DNA from: JALHSV01 sp964553535
Lineage (GTDB): Bacteria > Nitrospirota > Thermodesulfovibrionia > Thermodesulfovibrionales > SM23-35
DNA: 30,852 bases
Reading direction: 5' to 3'
NCBI GenBank assembly: GCA_964553535.1
Contig: CAZKLK010000005.1
Coordinates: 1-30,852, forward strand
Shown here: piece by piece, positions 14,236 to 21,571 of the stretch
Numbering within the stretch: position 1 is the stretch's first letter
Layout of the letters: every line of letters starts with the position of its first letter
Program-made: the position numbers and the translations under genes
Notes under the pieces: model-generated
Seen by the model: the letters and a program-made list of their open reading frames with translations, nothing else
Databases searched by the model: none
Told to the model about the DNA's origin: nothing

Positions 14236-15057
14236 TCATTGGATTTTCTTTTTATAAACCACAAGATTATGAACAATCTCAGCTCCGATGAGGAAAATGC
14301 AGGAGGAATAGAACACCCAGAGCAGAAATACCACGAACGCCGTCAGGGGTCCGTAGATCGTTCCGAACTGGACAACTGTGCCGACATACCAGGTAAAAAA
14401 ATGCTTGGCAACTTCAAGGAACACCGCCGCGAACAAGGCTCCGGCGAAGGCATAAGACGTCCTGACTTTCATTTTCGGGAAAAAGATATACATGACGGTG
14501 ATAGTGAAAAGCACCATCAGGAATGGAATTACGTACCGTATCATGACAGCCGTTATGAGTCCGATCCGCAATTCAGGGAAGAGCTGCCTGAGGTGTTTGA
14601 GAAGCGGAACGAGCGACGTCGCAGCAAATGAAATGAAGAGCATCATAATGATAAAGGTGACGATCAGAAGCGAGAGGATAACAGACCAGACAAAAGATCT
14701 CCTGACTTTGACTTCAAAAATTACATGCAGCGCATTCTCTATGGAGGAGAATACCTGAAAGGAGAGCGCCGCGTAGAGAGTGAGGCTGAGGAAGCCGATC
14801 TCCCTGAAGGCTATGAGTTTGCCCAGCTCATTCGTAATCCCGTTCGTTATTGCCGGGAAATAATTGATCAGCCGTGTGGAGAAGAACTCGTAGAAGCCCT
14901 GATAGTGGCCGAGTACATACCCGAAAATCGTGACCAGAAAAAGGCAGAGCGGTATGAGGGCCATCATCGAAAAATACGATATTGCCCCGGCAAGCATCAG
15001 TCCGCCGTCCTTAAAGAAGTCTATGAAGCTCTTGGCAAGGATGCGAAGGTATCTCAT
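14236..15057 (-). CDS. YihY/BrkB family membrane protein
   Basis: A 273-residue integral membrane protein with about six transmembrane helices. Recognisable family features are the N-terminal KSFIDFFKDGGLMLAGAISYFSMMALIPLCLF, a large loop with FPAITNGI, and the C-terminal FFTWYVGTVVQFGTIYGPLTAFVVFLLWVFYSSCIFLIGAEI. The family was once misnamed RNase BN; its function is unknown and transport has been suggested. The gene follows der by 14 bp and is probably cotranscribed. No Shine-Dalgarno is evident before the ATG, although TATTAT lies 8 nt upstream. Confidence 0.9.
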   Translation of the reverse strand: MRYLRILAKSFIDFFKDGGLMLAGAISYFSMMALIPLCLFLVTIFGYVLGHYQGFYEFFSTRLINYFPAITNGITNELGKLIAFREIGFLSLTLYAALSFQVFSSIENALHVIFEVKVRRSFVWSVILSLLIVTFIIMMLFISFAATSLVPLLKHLRQLFPELRIGLITAVMIRYVIPFLMVLFTITVMYIFFPKMKVRTSYAFAGALFAAVFLEVAKHFFTWYVGTVVQFGTIYGPLTAFVVFLLWVFYSSCIFLIGAEIVHNLVVYKKKIQ

Positions 15058-15071
15058 CGGGATAGATAATA

Positions 15072-16391
15072 TCAGTTGCTCCTTCGGGCCTTCTCCTTTA
15101 TATATATTCGTATCGGCGTTCCCCTGAACGAAAAATTGTTCCTTAACACGTTTTCTATATGCCTGATATGCGCGCCCTTGAGTGCGGCAGGATAATTCAC
15201 AAAGACCGTAAATGCGGGCGGCTCCGTCCTGACCTGTGTAATGTAATTCAGCCTGACCGGCCTGCCCCTGTACGAAGGCAGCGTAATAGCCGACTGTATT
15301 TCATTTAAAGTCCGGTTCAGCTCCGCCGTCGGTATTCTCTTCTTTCTTTCCCCGGCGATTTCATTGATCAGCGGAAACACTTTTGTAACGCGCTTTCTCT
15401 CAAGCGCCGAGACCGTCAGTACGGGCGCATAACGCATAAACCACATCTTTCTTCCCACCTCTCCAAGCAGGGCTTTATAGGTGGTTTCAGATTTCTCGAG
15501 CAAATCCCATTTATTCAGAAGGAAGACCGCGCCTTTGCCGTATTCGTCAACGATGCCGGCTATTTTCTGATCCTGGTCGGTGATGCCGTCGCCCGCGTCC
15601 AATACAATCAGGGCAACATCGCATCTCATTATGCTTTTCACCGCCCTGACTGCCGCGAATCGTTCGAGGGAATAACCGGACATGTCTTTTCTTTTGATGC
15701 CGGCAGTGTCGATAAGCAGATATTTTACCCCATGGTATGTGCAGACGCTGTCTATCGAGTCGCGTGTGGTTCCGGGAACAGGACTGACAATCATCCGCTT
15801 CTTGCCGAGAAGGGTGTTGACGAGGGTAGACTTTCCCACATTTGGCCGCCCGACAACTGCAATCTGAGGATAGTCAATCTTTTCCCAGGCATGGGCCGGA
15901 AGGAACGAGGAAAGCCTTTCCATCAGGTCATCGTATCCGTGTCCTGTGGCGGCGGATAAGGGCCAGAGTTCCTCGGTGCCCAGCGGGTAAAAGTCGTACA
16001 GCCTCTCATTACGGGTGGGCCCGTCAATCTTATTTACCGCCCAGAGCACTTTTTTGCCGGATGCCCTAAGCAGCCGCCCTATCTCCATATCCGGTGGAAC
16101 GAGGCCGTCTTTGCCGTCGAGCATGTGTATAATCACATCCGCTTCACCGATGGCAAACAGAGCCTGCTCTTTCATCTGAAGAAATATATTATCCGGAGGC
16201 TTGGGATAAAATCCTCCCGTGTCCACCACGACGAATTGCTTGCCGTCCCATTCAGCGTCGAGGTAATTGCGGTCTCGCGTGACCCCCGGGATGTTTTCCG
16301 TGATGGCGGACTGTGATTCCGTTATGCGGTTAAACAGGGTTGATTTCCCGACATTCGGCCGCCCTACAATTACAACAATCGGTTTTGCCAT
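15072..16391 (-). CDS. der: Ribosome biogenesis GTPase Der (EngA)
   Basis: An essential GTPase acting in maturation of the 50S subunit. The 439-residue product has two tandem G domains: GRPNVGKS at 10-17 with DTGG and NKID, and GRPNVGKS at 181-188 with DTAG and NKWD. A C-terminal KH-like domain (about 350-435) ends in a basic tail. Length and layout are standard. The ATG at 16391 has no Shine-Dalgarno. Instead TACAAT (minus strand, 16403-16398) ends 6 nt before it, as for a leaderless mRNA. The YihY-family gene follows closely. Confidence 0.97.
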   Translation of the reverse strand: MAKPIVVIVGRPNVGKSTLFNRITESQSAITENIPGVTRDRNYLDAEWDGKQFVVVDTGGFYPKPPDNIFLQMKEQALFAIGEADVIIHMLDGKDGLVPPDMEIGRLLRASGKKVLWAVNKIDGPTRNERLYDFYPLGTEELWPLSAATGHGYDDLMERLSSFLPAHAWEKIDYPQIAVVGRPNVGKSTLVNTLLGKKRMIVSPVPGTTRDSIDSVCTYHGVKYLLIDTAGIKRKDMSGYSLERFAAVRAVKSIMRCDVALIVLDAGDGITDQDQKIAGIVDEYGKGAVFLLNKWDLLEKSETTYKALLGEVGRKMWFMRYAPVLTVSALERKRVTKVFPLINEIAGERKKRIPTAELNRTLNEIQSAITLPSYRGRPVRLNYITQVRTEPPAFTVFVNYPAALKGAHIRHIENVLRNNFSFRGTPIRIYIKEKARRSN

Positions 16392-16397
16392 GTTTTA

Positions 16398-16403
16398 ATT
16401 GTA
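16398..16403 (-). promoter_or_regulatory. -10-like hexamer before der
   Basis: TACAAT on the minus strand, five of six matches to the consensus, with TAAAAC between it and the ATG. No convincing -35 is seen 16-19 bp upstream, so the call rests on the -10 and the missing Shine-Dalgarno. Confidence 0.4.
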
Positions 16404-16438
16404 CACGAAATATCCTGCATAAATTTAGTGACGGGTTT

Positions 16439-16464
16439 GTCATTCCGGCCCGGCCGGAATTTTT
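16439..16464. repeat. REP-like palindromic element
   Basis: GTCATTCCGGCC, then a near-perfect palindrome (TTCCGGCC 16443-16450, C, GGCCGGAA 16452-16459) and five T. Read rightwards it resembles a terminator. It shares the GTCATTCCGGCC...GGAAT core with the two copies at the right end of the window, so it belongs to a dispersed intergenic repeat family. Confidence 0.6.
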
Positions 16465-16558
16465 CTGGCGGTCTTTTCGAAGGATTGCCGACCGACCTGA
16501 AAATCTTTCGAAATTGAGGGAATAACAGGCATTTGAGGGAAGCCCGAAACATAAGTGC

Positions 16559-17092
16559 TTAGATCAATTCTTTGGCTGTGATCATGCCGAACTCCTCCGT
16601 CATCTCAAGCCAGAGTCGGGCCACCTCCGAGAGTGTTTCATCAAACTCCCTGTAAGCCCGCTGCTGTTCCATATAATCAAGCAGTGGATCACAGAAATAC
16701 CATGTGCAGCCGGACGGCCTGCGCCAGCGCTCTATGGAACAGCCGTTTTCAAGAAGATAATGGCACGGGGCGCCATCATTCTTGCCGGAAATGACTCGAG
16801 AGGGCTTCAGCCCGAGGGCGAACTGGTAAATAAGGTCCTCGTAAGAATAATAACCGTGCTTGCTGGTGCAGCAGGGATTTTTGCATTGAGGGCACACGAT
16901 ACTGTTAGCTTTCTGAATGAAAGGATCCATCTTCCTGATGCCCTCCCGTATTGCAAATGAGAGATTTTTAACCTTTTTTAGCTCTTTGCCGTCGGTGGCG
17001 AATGCATTTTCGAAGAACAGGATCATTTGGCGATAGCGGAAAGGGTCTCTGCAGTCTCCGTCTGCCAATGCGTGATGAAGGTTAATAAGCAT
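16559..17092 (-). CDS. YkgJ-like cysteine-cluster protein
   Basis: The 177-residue product has eight Cys in its central part: CPQCKNPCC (67, 70, 74, 75), then Cys 110, 118, 129 and 134 in APCHYLLENGCSIERWRRPSGCTWYFC. This matches the CxxCxxxCC pattern of the YkgJ family, putative zinc or iron-sulfur binding proteins of unknown role. An N-terminal helical part (1-60) and a C-terminal acidic helix (140-177) flank the cluster; there are no membrane segments or signal peptide. The ATG at 17092 follows GGAGA by 9 nt and a promoter lies 40 nt further upstream. The gene stands alone. Confidence 0.72.
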   Translation of the reverse strand: MLINLHHALADGDCRDPFRYRQMILFFENAFATDGKELKKVKNLSFAIREGIRKMDPFIQKANSIVCPQCKNPCCTSKHGYYSYEDLIYQFALGLKPSRVISGKNDGAPCHYLLENGCSIERWRRPSGCTWYFCDPLLDYMEQQRAYREFDETLSEVARLWLEMTEEFGMITAKELI

Positions 17093-17130
17093 TTAAGAAA
17101 ATCTCCTTTTGAACAGCACTTGCCTGCTAC

Positions 17131-17161
17131 ATTATAATATACGCCGTATCACGCCTGTCCA
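17131..17161 (-). promoter_or_regulatory. Candidate promoter of the YkgJ-like gene
   Basis: On the minus strand TGGACA (17161-17156) and a perfect TATAAT (17136-17131), spaced 19 bp; a TATTAT three bases earlier would give 16 bp. It lies about 40 nt before the start codon. Confidence 0.45.
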
Positions 17162-17296
17162 GGTTTCCAGAAACGTTCAGGAACAGACAAATATCTGATT
17201 CGATGCGGAAATTACCGGATCGTCTATTCGAATAATGACGATGAACTCTCCGTCCAGGTTATTAAGGTTGGACATCGAAGGGAGGTCTATCGTTAG
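17159..17296 (+). pseudogene. C-terminal remnant of a RelE/ParE-family toxin
   Basis: A 45-codon open stretch ending in TAG (17294-17296) reads through SGTDKYLIRCGNYRIVY and VIKVGHRREVYR. This is the second half of a RelE/ParE-superfamily toxin, whose hallmark is a YRIRxGDYRIIY strand followed by VGHRREVYR at the C-terminus. The first half (helices and first strand) is missing: upstream the frame meets TAA within 25 bp and is occupied by the YkgJ-like promoter. No start codon, Shine-Dalgarno or antitoxin gene is present, so this is a dead fragment of a toxin-antitoxin locus. Confidence 0.75.
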
Positions 17297-17495
17297 TTCG
17301 GCTGACGGCTGCATCAACCTGATGCTGATTAAGGACAGGAAACACGGGCATATCACCCGGCGAGCATCCTCTGCTTTAATAAATCCGGGAAGATGCTATA
17401 TACTTTGTGTATGGCTTGTTCCTCTTTGATGTAATAGGGGTTGATCGCTTCTATAGCCGTGAAGCCCAGGGGCCACTCAATCCGGACGAAAGATG

Positions 17496-17528
17496 TATTT
17501 ATCGGCCCGGATTGTTCGCCGATAAATA
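17496..17528. repeat. Perfect 11-bp inverted repeat upstream of the MOSC gene
   Basis: TATTTATCGGC (17496-17506) and GCCGATAAATA (17518-17528) are perfect arms separated by 11 bp, ending 67 bp before the MOSC start codon. No T-run follows. It could be a dimeric repressor site or a leader hairpin; no known operator is recognised. Confidence 0.55.
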
Positions 17529-17595
17529 TAACACGCAACAGACAGCGAAGGCCGATGTCGAAAATAGGAGGGTAAGGAGCGCGGAACGGAGTGCC

Positions 17596-18054
17596 ATGAA
17601 AGGCAAAGTAATCTCTATCAATATAAGCGGGGAAAAAGGCGTCAGGAAGAAGCCTGTCAAGGAGGCTTTCATTAAAACGAACTATGGCATCGAAGGCGAC
17701 GCTCACGCTTCGGAGAAGTGGCACAGACAGGTGAGCCTGCTGGCGCTGGAAAGCATCCGGAAGATGCAGTCTCTGGGCTTGAACGTCTGTCCGGGGGATT
17801 TTGCCGAGAATATCACCACGGAAGGCATTGATCTCTTGAAACTCCCCTTGGGGACAAAAATGGCTATAGGCAATACTGTCAAGGCCGAGGTGAGCCAAAT
17901 AGGGAAGGAATGCCATACGCGCTGTGAGATATACAAACAGGCCGGCGATTGCGTCATGCCCAAGGAAGGAATCTTTGTCAGGGTTCTAAAAGGCGGCAAG
18001 ATAAAGGTTGGAGACATTATCATGGTAAGAAGCAAAGCGGAAGACCTTCAGTGA
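17596..18054 (+). CDS. MOSC domain protein
   Basis: A stand-alone MOSC (molybdenum cofactor sulfurase C-terminal) domain of 152 residues. It shows GKVISINISGEKGVRKKPV, YGIEGDAHASEKWHRQVSLLA, GDFAENITTEGIDL, LPLGTKMAIG and the conserved Cys region IGKECHTRCEIYKQAGDCVMPKEGIFVRV (Cys 106, 110, 119). MOSC proteins handle Mo cofactor or its sulfur ligand; small stand-alone forms are of uncertain role and often occur with Moco biosynthesis genes. ATG 17596 is chosen over one at 17407: the family N-terminus MKGKVISI begins here and the upstream 63 codons resemble nothing. GGAG (17588-17591) lies 4 nt before it. moaC at 2733 is the only other intact Moco gene in the window. Confidence 0.9.
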   Translation: MKGKVISINISGEKGVRKKPVKEAFIKTNYGIEGDAHASEKWHRQVSLLALESIRKMQSLGLNVCPGDFAENITTEGIDLLKLPLGTKMAIGNTVKAEVSQIGKECHTRCEIYKQAGDCVMPKEGIFVRVLKGGKIKVGDIIMVRSKAEDLQ

Positions 18055-18110
18055 CGGGATGCAATTTCAATAAAAAATGTTATTTGCCTGCCGCTTACTT
18101 CCAACCGCTT

Positions 18111-18995
18111 TCAGGCTCTCGGGTGGTGTTTCGAGTAAACCTGCTTCAGCCGCTCTGTGGTCACCTTGGTATATATCTGCGTAGTGGATATATCGGAATG
18201 TCCGAGGAGCTTCTGCAATGAGCGCAGGTCCGCCCCGCCCTCGAGCAGGTGGGTTGCAAAAGAGTGCCGGATGGTGTGGGGTGAAATATCCAGACCGATT
18301 TTTCTTCCCAATTTTTTCATTGCCTGCCAGAAGCGCTGCCGCGTCATCGGGCCTCCTCTCCGCGTAATGAACAAGTAGGCAGAGTTCTTCATGCGGATTA
18401 TTTCAGGCCGTTCATTGCCCAGATACATCTTCAACCGCTCAAGCGCTCTCCTGTGAAGAGGGACGATCCGCTCCTTTCCGCCTTTCCCGGTGACCCGCAG
18501 GAAACCCGCATCAAAACTGACATCTTCTACCCTGAGGGATATCAATTCGCTTACGCGCAGACCTGAGGAATACAAAAGTTCAAACATAACAGAATCCCTG
18601 CCGGCGACAGGGTCGTTCGTTGTATTCATTTCGCCTGATTTTAAAAAAAGATTTACGTCTTCAATGCTCATCGCCTTCGGCAGCCTTTCCCACCTCCTGA
18701 GAGACTCAATATTTTCAGAAGGGTCATCCGTTCTGCGATTTTCCAGGAGAAGATACTTGCAAAAGCCTTTGATGGCGGATATGAAACGGCATATGCTGGC
18801 AGCCGAGTATGCCTCGTCTCTGAGCTTCCGGATAAAATCAATGATGTCGGCCCTGGCAAATGCGGGCAAATCCGTGTTTTTTGCAAGGAGAAAGGCACGG
18901 AATTTTTTCATATCGAGGCGGTATGATGCGACCGTATTTTTCGACAGTCCCTTCTCCGCAGCAATATATGAAAGAAAATCCGGTATTATGTCCAT
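18111..18995 (-). CDS. xerD: Tyrosine recombinase XerD
   Basis: Site-specific recombinase that resolves chromosome dimers at dif together with a partner Xer protein. The 294-residue product has the SAM-like N-terminal DNA-binding domain (about 1-90, LSKNTVASYRLDMKKF) and the catalytic domain with the full set Arg 147 (SSGLRVSEL), Lys 171 (GKGGKERIVPL), His 240 and Arg 243 (SPHTIRHSFATHLLEGG), His 266 (LLGHSDISTTQIY) and Tyr 275. Length is normal for chromosomal XerC/D and no phage or integron genes are near. The ATG at 18995 is preferred to an upstream start at 19157, because the 54 extra codons cover an intergenic repeat. No Shine-Dalgarno is present; CTTAAT (minus strand 19007-19002) ends 6 nt before the ATG. 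XerC versus XerD is a similarity judgement. Confidence 0.9.
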   Translation of the reverse strand: MDIIPDFLSYIAAEKGLSKNTVASYRLDMKKFRAFLLAKNTDLPAFARADIIDFIRKLRDEAYSAASICRFISAIKGFCKYLLLENRRTDDPSENIESLRRWERLPKAMSIEDVNLFLKSGEMNTTNDPVAGRDSVMFELLYSSGLRVSELISLRVEDVSFDAGFLRVTGKGGKERIVPLHRRALERLKMYLGNERPEIIRMKNSAYLFITRRGGPMTRQRFWQAMKKLGRKIGLDISPHTIRHSFATHLLEGGADLRSLQKLLGHSDISTTQIYTKVTTERLKQVYSKHHPRA

Positions 18996-19077
18996 AAATT
19001 CATTAAGCGGGCAAAAAGCAAGGGACGAGCGCTGACGGATTTGATATGTGGTCAATGTAAGGGGCCGCGAATATTTC

Positions 19078-19145
19078 CGGGATGGCGAAGCAATCCGCAA
19101 AGACAAGACTGCCGGGACCCGAAAGCATTCGGGGGCCGCGATGAC
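19078..19145. repeat. Palindromic intergenic repeat element upstream of xerD
   Basis: The stretch combines GGCGAAGCAATCCGCAAAG, a CCCGAA/TTCGGG hairpin (19118-19133) and GCGATGAC at the right edge. This resembles the dispersed GAAGCAATC...GCAATGAC-type intergenic repeats seen in many bacterial genomes. It lies between the methyltransferase stop and the xerD start. Family membership is inferred from pattern memory, and only one copy is in the window. Confidence 0.4.
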
Positions 19146-19165
19146 TGCGTAACGCACCGCCCATA

Positions 19166-19882
19166 CTAACCATTATATATCTTCTCCATTTCCTCCGTAT
19201 AGCCGCCGTCCTCTTTATATATAAAAAATGGGGCTTCAACCTTCAGGCCCGCCTTCCCTCCCCGGACGGCTTCCAGCAATACCATCTTCGCTTCCGAAGA
19301 AGGGGTTGAGTGGACAAACCTCATTCTTTTGGACTCGATGCCCTTTCTCTTCATGACATCGGTAAGTTCCGCAAGTCTCGAGGGATGATAAATCATGCAT
19401 AACCTCCCCCTGTTTCTGAGCAGTGACGCTGCCGCGTCAATGAATTCATGCAGAAGCAGACTGATTTCATGCCGGGCAATAGACTTCTCCTGTTCACGGC
19501 TCAGACGACCGCTGCCGAGACGCCTGAAAGGCGGGTTCGATACCACGAGGTCATACCGCGGGAAGACAGTTTGAACCGCATGCAGATCTCTGAGATCGCA
19601 TTTGATTGCCCTAACCCGGCCCTCAACACCGTTCAAAGCGACATTCTTTTCCGCCAGCCGCACAAGGCCGTCCTGTATCTCAAACAGATCCACGCTGGCT
19701 CCGGGATATTTTCCGGCAAGCAGAATCCCGATGATACCGGATCCTGCGCCGAGATCAGATATGGCGCTTACTTTCCTGAGGTTTACAAAATCGTACAGAA
19801 GCAGGGAATCAACAGAAAAACGATAGCCGTTTCTGGGCTGATAGAGCCTGACATCACGGATGCTGTCGAGCGTGACATCCAT
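19166..19882 (-). CDS. tRNA1(Val) adenine-37 N6-methyltransferase-like protein (YfiC/TrmN6 family)
   Basis: A class I SAM-dependent methyltransferase of 238 residues. N-terminal YQPRNGYRFSVDSLLL is the family signature, followed by the SAM motif SDLGAGSGIIGILLA, the acidic FEIQ strand end, and the catalytic VVSNPPFRRLG (NPPF for base N6-methylation). RHEISLLLHEFIDAAASLLRNRGRLCMIYHPSRL follows the family pattern. Members methylate A37 of tRNA1(Val) in E. coli; the exact RNA target here is not provable. The ATG at 19882 lacks an obvious Shine-Dalgarno. It lies 81 bp downstream of the HD-GYP gene, in the same orientation. Confidence 0.88.
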   Translation of the reverse strand: MDVTLDSIRDVRLYQPRNGYRFSVDSLLLYDFVNLRKVSAISDLGAGSGIIGILLAGKYPGASVDLFEIQDGLVRLAEKNVALNGVEGRVRAIKCDLRDLHAVQTVFPRYDLVVSNPPFRRLGSGRLSREQEKSIARHEISLLLHEFIDAAASLLRNRGRLCMIYHPSRLAELTDVMKRKGIESKRMRFVHSTPSSEAKMVLLEAVRGGKAGLKVEAPFFIYKEDGGYTEEMEKIYNG

Positions 19883-19963
19883 ATAACACGGAAGCGCGGA
19901 TATGTAAAGAACGATTACTTACCATAAATTCTTTCTCGTCATCTTTGAAACCAAATTGCTCAT

Positions 19964-21427
19964 TTACTGAGGCTTCAGAAGACCCTTTTCCCGGAGGATT
20001 GAAATAAAAAGTTCAACGATATCCGGGTCAAACTGTATTCCGGAGAATTCCCTCAACTCATGAATCACTTTATCCATCGGAAGCGCTCTTCTATAGGGCC
20101 TATTAGTTGTCATGGCGTCGAACGCGTCCGCTATCGCGATGATCCTGGCGCCAAGCGGTATATGGTTCCCCTTCAATCCGTCCGGGTATCCGGACCCGTT
20201 ATAGTATTCATGATGATGCCGGATGATTTCTTTGGCCTCTTTCATCGGTTCAATTGCCTCTATCATTTTAGCGCCATGGGAGGGATGCTTTCTTATGACT
20301 TCCATTTCCGCGTCGGAAAGCCGTCCGGGCTTCTTCAGGATATCGTCCGGCACCACAACTTTTCCAAGGTCATGAAGAAGCGCCGCCAGGCGGATATTTT
20401 CGATGTCGCTCTCGGGCAGCCCGAGCCTGCGGGCGATATCAACAGAATATTCAGCGATATCCTTCATGTGCTTATCTGTATAAAAATCCTTAGACTCGGC
20501 AATCCCCGACAAGGTTACGATCGTGGACAGATACGATTGCCGGAGTTTCTCATAGAGACGCGCATTTTCTATGGCTGCCGCGGCCTGCCCGCCCAATACC
20601 GACAGGAATTCGACTTCCGGGATCGAGAATGGGCGCTCTGCCCCCATCCTGCCGAGGTACAGGACACCGATGCCTTTCCCATGGATTACAAGCGGCGTGT
20701 AAATACTGAATGTGTTTTCTTTTGCGCCCGGCAACTCCTTGAATCCTTCAGGCGGGGGCAGTCCGGGGGAGGTAAGCACCGGCTTATTCTCATTCATAAC
20801 CAGAGCGGCCCATCCCTGTAAATTTTCCCCCATGAACCTGCGGAGGGAATCAGACGAGAATCCATAATCCTCTTCCTTGACAACTATTCCTGTCTTTTCG
20901 TCGACCAAAAAAAGGCTTGCCTGATCGGCGAGCGTTTCCCTTATGGCAATCCGCACTATTAGTGCAAGAAGCTTTTTCGTGTCGGTCTCGCTGATGATTT
21001 CCTTGCTTACCTCAAAAAGCGGCATAAGGGCGCGCATTCGTATATTTTCGTTGATCAACCGCATTTTCTCCAGGGCGTCTGCAACGGCGGTCCTTAACTC
21101 CTCGAGTGAAAACGGTTTCATCAGAAAACCCTGCGCGCCCAATTTCAGCGCCTTAATCGCGACATCGAGCGTACCATGCCCCGTGATTATGACAATCGGA
21201 ATTTCACTGTTGCGAAGCCTAACCTGCTGAATAATTTCCAGGCCGTTGATATTGGGCATTCTGATGTCGGTCATCAGAAGGGAAAATTTTTCCTCCGAAA
21301 CCAGCCTTATTCCCTCATAGCCGTCCGACGTTATCGCCACATCATAGCCGGCCCTGGTAAGGACCTCCCGGGCTATGTCCAGGATAGATTCTTCATCATC
21401 AATAATGAGTACTTTTTCTTTCGTCAT
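19964..21427 (-). CDS. Response regulator with REC, GAF and HD-GYP domains
   Basis: The 487-residue product has a receiver domain (about 1-122; Asp 54 in LLMTDIRMP, Lys 104 in FLMKPF), a GAF sensor domain (about 140-290) and an HD-GYP phosphodiesterase domain (about 295-485). The metal motif is LLHDLGKVVVPDDIL (His 352, Asp 353), followed by IIRHHHEYYNGSGYPDGLKG with an intact GYP (413-415), so it should hydrolyse c-di-GMP. The usual HHExxDGSGYP has Asn for Asp at one site. Activity is probably set by phosphorylation and by a GAF ligand. No histidine kinase or diguanylate cyclase is adjacent, so it is an orphan regulator. The ATG follows GCGAG, a weak Shine-Dalgarno. Confidence 0.94.
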   Translation of the reverse strand: MTKEKVLIIDDEESILDIAREVLTRAGYDVAITSDGYEGIRLVSEEKFSLLMTDIRMPNINGLEIIQQVRLRNSEIPIVIITGHGTLDVAIKALKLGAQGFLMKPFSLEELRTAVADALEKMRLINENIRMRALMPLFEVSKEIISETDTKKLLALIVRIAIRETLADQASLFLVDEKTGIVVKEEDYGFSSDSLRRFMGENLQGWAALVMNENKPVLTSPGLPPPEGFKELPGAKENTFSIYTPLVIHGKGIGVLYLGRMGAERPFSIPEVEFLSVLGGQAAAAIENARLYEKLRQSYLSTIVTLSGIAESKDFYTDKHMKDIAEYSVDIARRLGLPESDIENIRLAALLHDLGKVVVPDDILKKPGRLSDAEMEVIRKHPSHGAKMIEAIEPMKEAKEIIRHHHEYYNGSGYPDGLKGNHIPLGARIIAIADAFDAMTTNRPYRRALPMDKVIHELREFSGIQFDPDIVELFISILREKGLLKPQ

Positions 21428-21477
21428 GGCTCGCTTATTTTTTATATTTTTATGTTGTTATATTTTGGCATAATCCC

Positions 21478-21492
21478 TTTGCGACGCGCAAA
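21478..21492. repeat. Small palindrome upstream of the HD-GYP gene
   Basis: TTTGCG, ACG, CGCAAA: perfect 6-bp arms, 51 bp before the HD-GYP start codon. Possible operator; no regulator is recognised. Confidence 0.35.
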
Positions 21493-21517
21493 TCTGTGAC
21501 AACGATTACGCCAATCC

Positions 21518-21546
21518 AAAAAAAAGGCCATGCTGTGCATGGCCTT
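21518..21546 (-). terminator. Intrinsic terminator of the atp operon
   Basis: On the minus strand AAGGCCATGC, loop ACA, GCATGGCC, then eight T (21525-21518). A perfect stem of at least 8 bp, 25 bp after the atpC stop codon. Confidence 0.92.
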
Positions 21547-21571
21547 CACCTGTACTTCCTGCTGTATGAAC

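Larger units (their letters stand above)
17093..17595. other. Degenerate intergenic stretch before the MOSC gene
   Basis: These 503 bp hold the leftward YkgJ-like promoter (17131-17161), a RelE-type toxin remnant (17159-17296) and a perfect 33-bp inverted repeat (17496-17528). On the minus strand 17480-17353 reads as protein-like sequence (WPLGFTAIEAINPYY, IHKVYSIFPDLLKQ) ending in TGA, perhaps the tail of another lost gene, but no family is recognised. The whole stretch looks like gene remains. Confidence 0.5.

Noticed and set aside
14014..14631. Rightward 205-codon frame opposite the YihY-family gene
   Set aside because: It is mostly antisense to a well-conserved membrane protein and its product is charged, low in complexity and unlike any family.
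17407..17595. Upstream ATG giving the MOSC protein 63 extra residues
   Set aside because: The extra residues match nothing, cross the 33-bp inverted repeat, and the MOSC family N-terminus begins at ATG 17596.
17353..17916. Complete leftward gene opposite the MOSC gene
   Set aside because: Most of it is antisense to the MOSC domain; only the final 40 codons look protein-like and these are noted as a possible remnant.
18996..19157. Upstream start of xerD adding 54 residues
   Set aside because: The extension reads through a palindromic intergenic repeat; XerC/D proteins start where residue 1 is placed at 18995.
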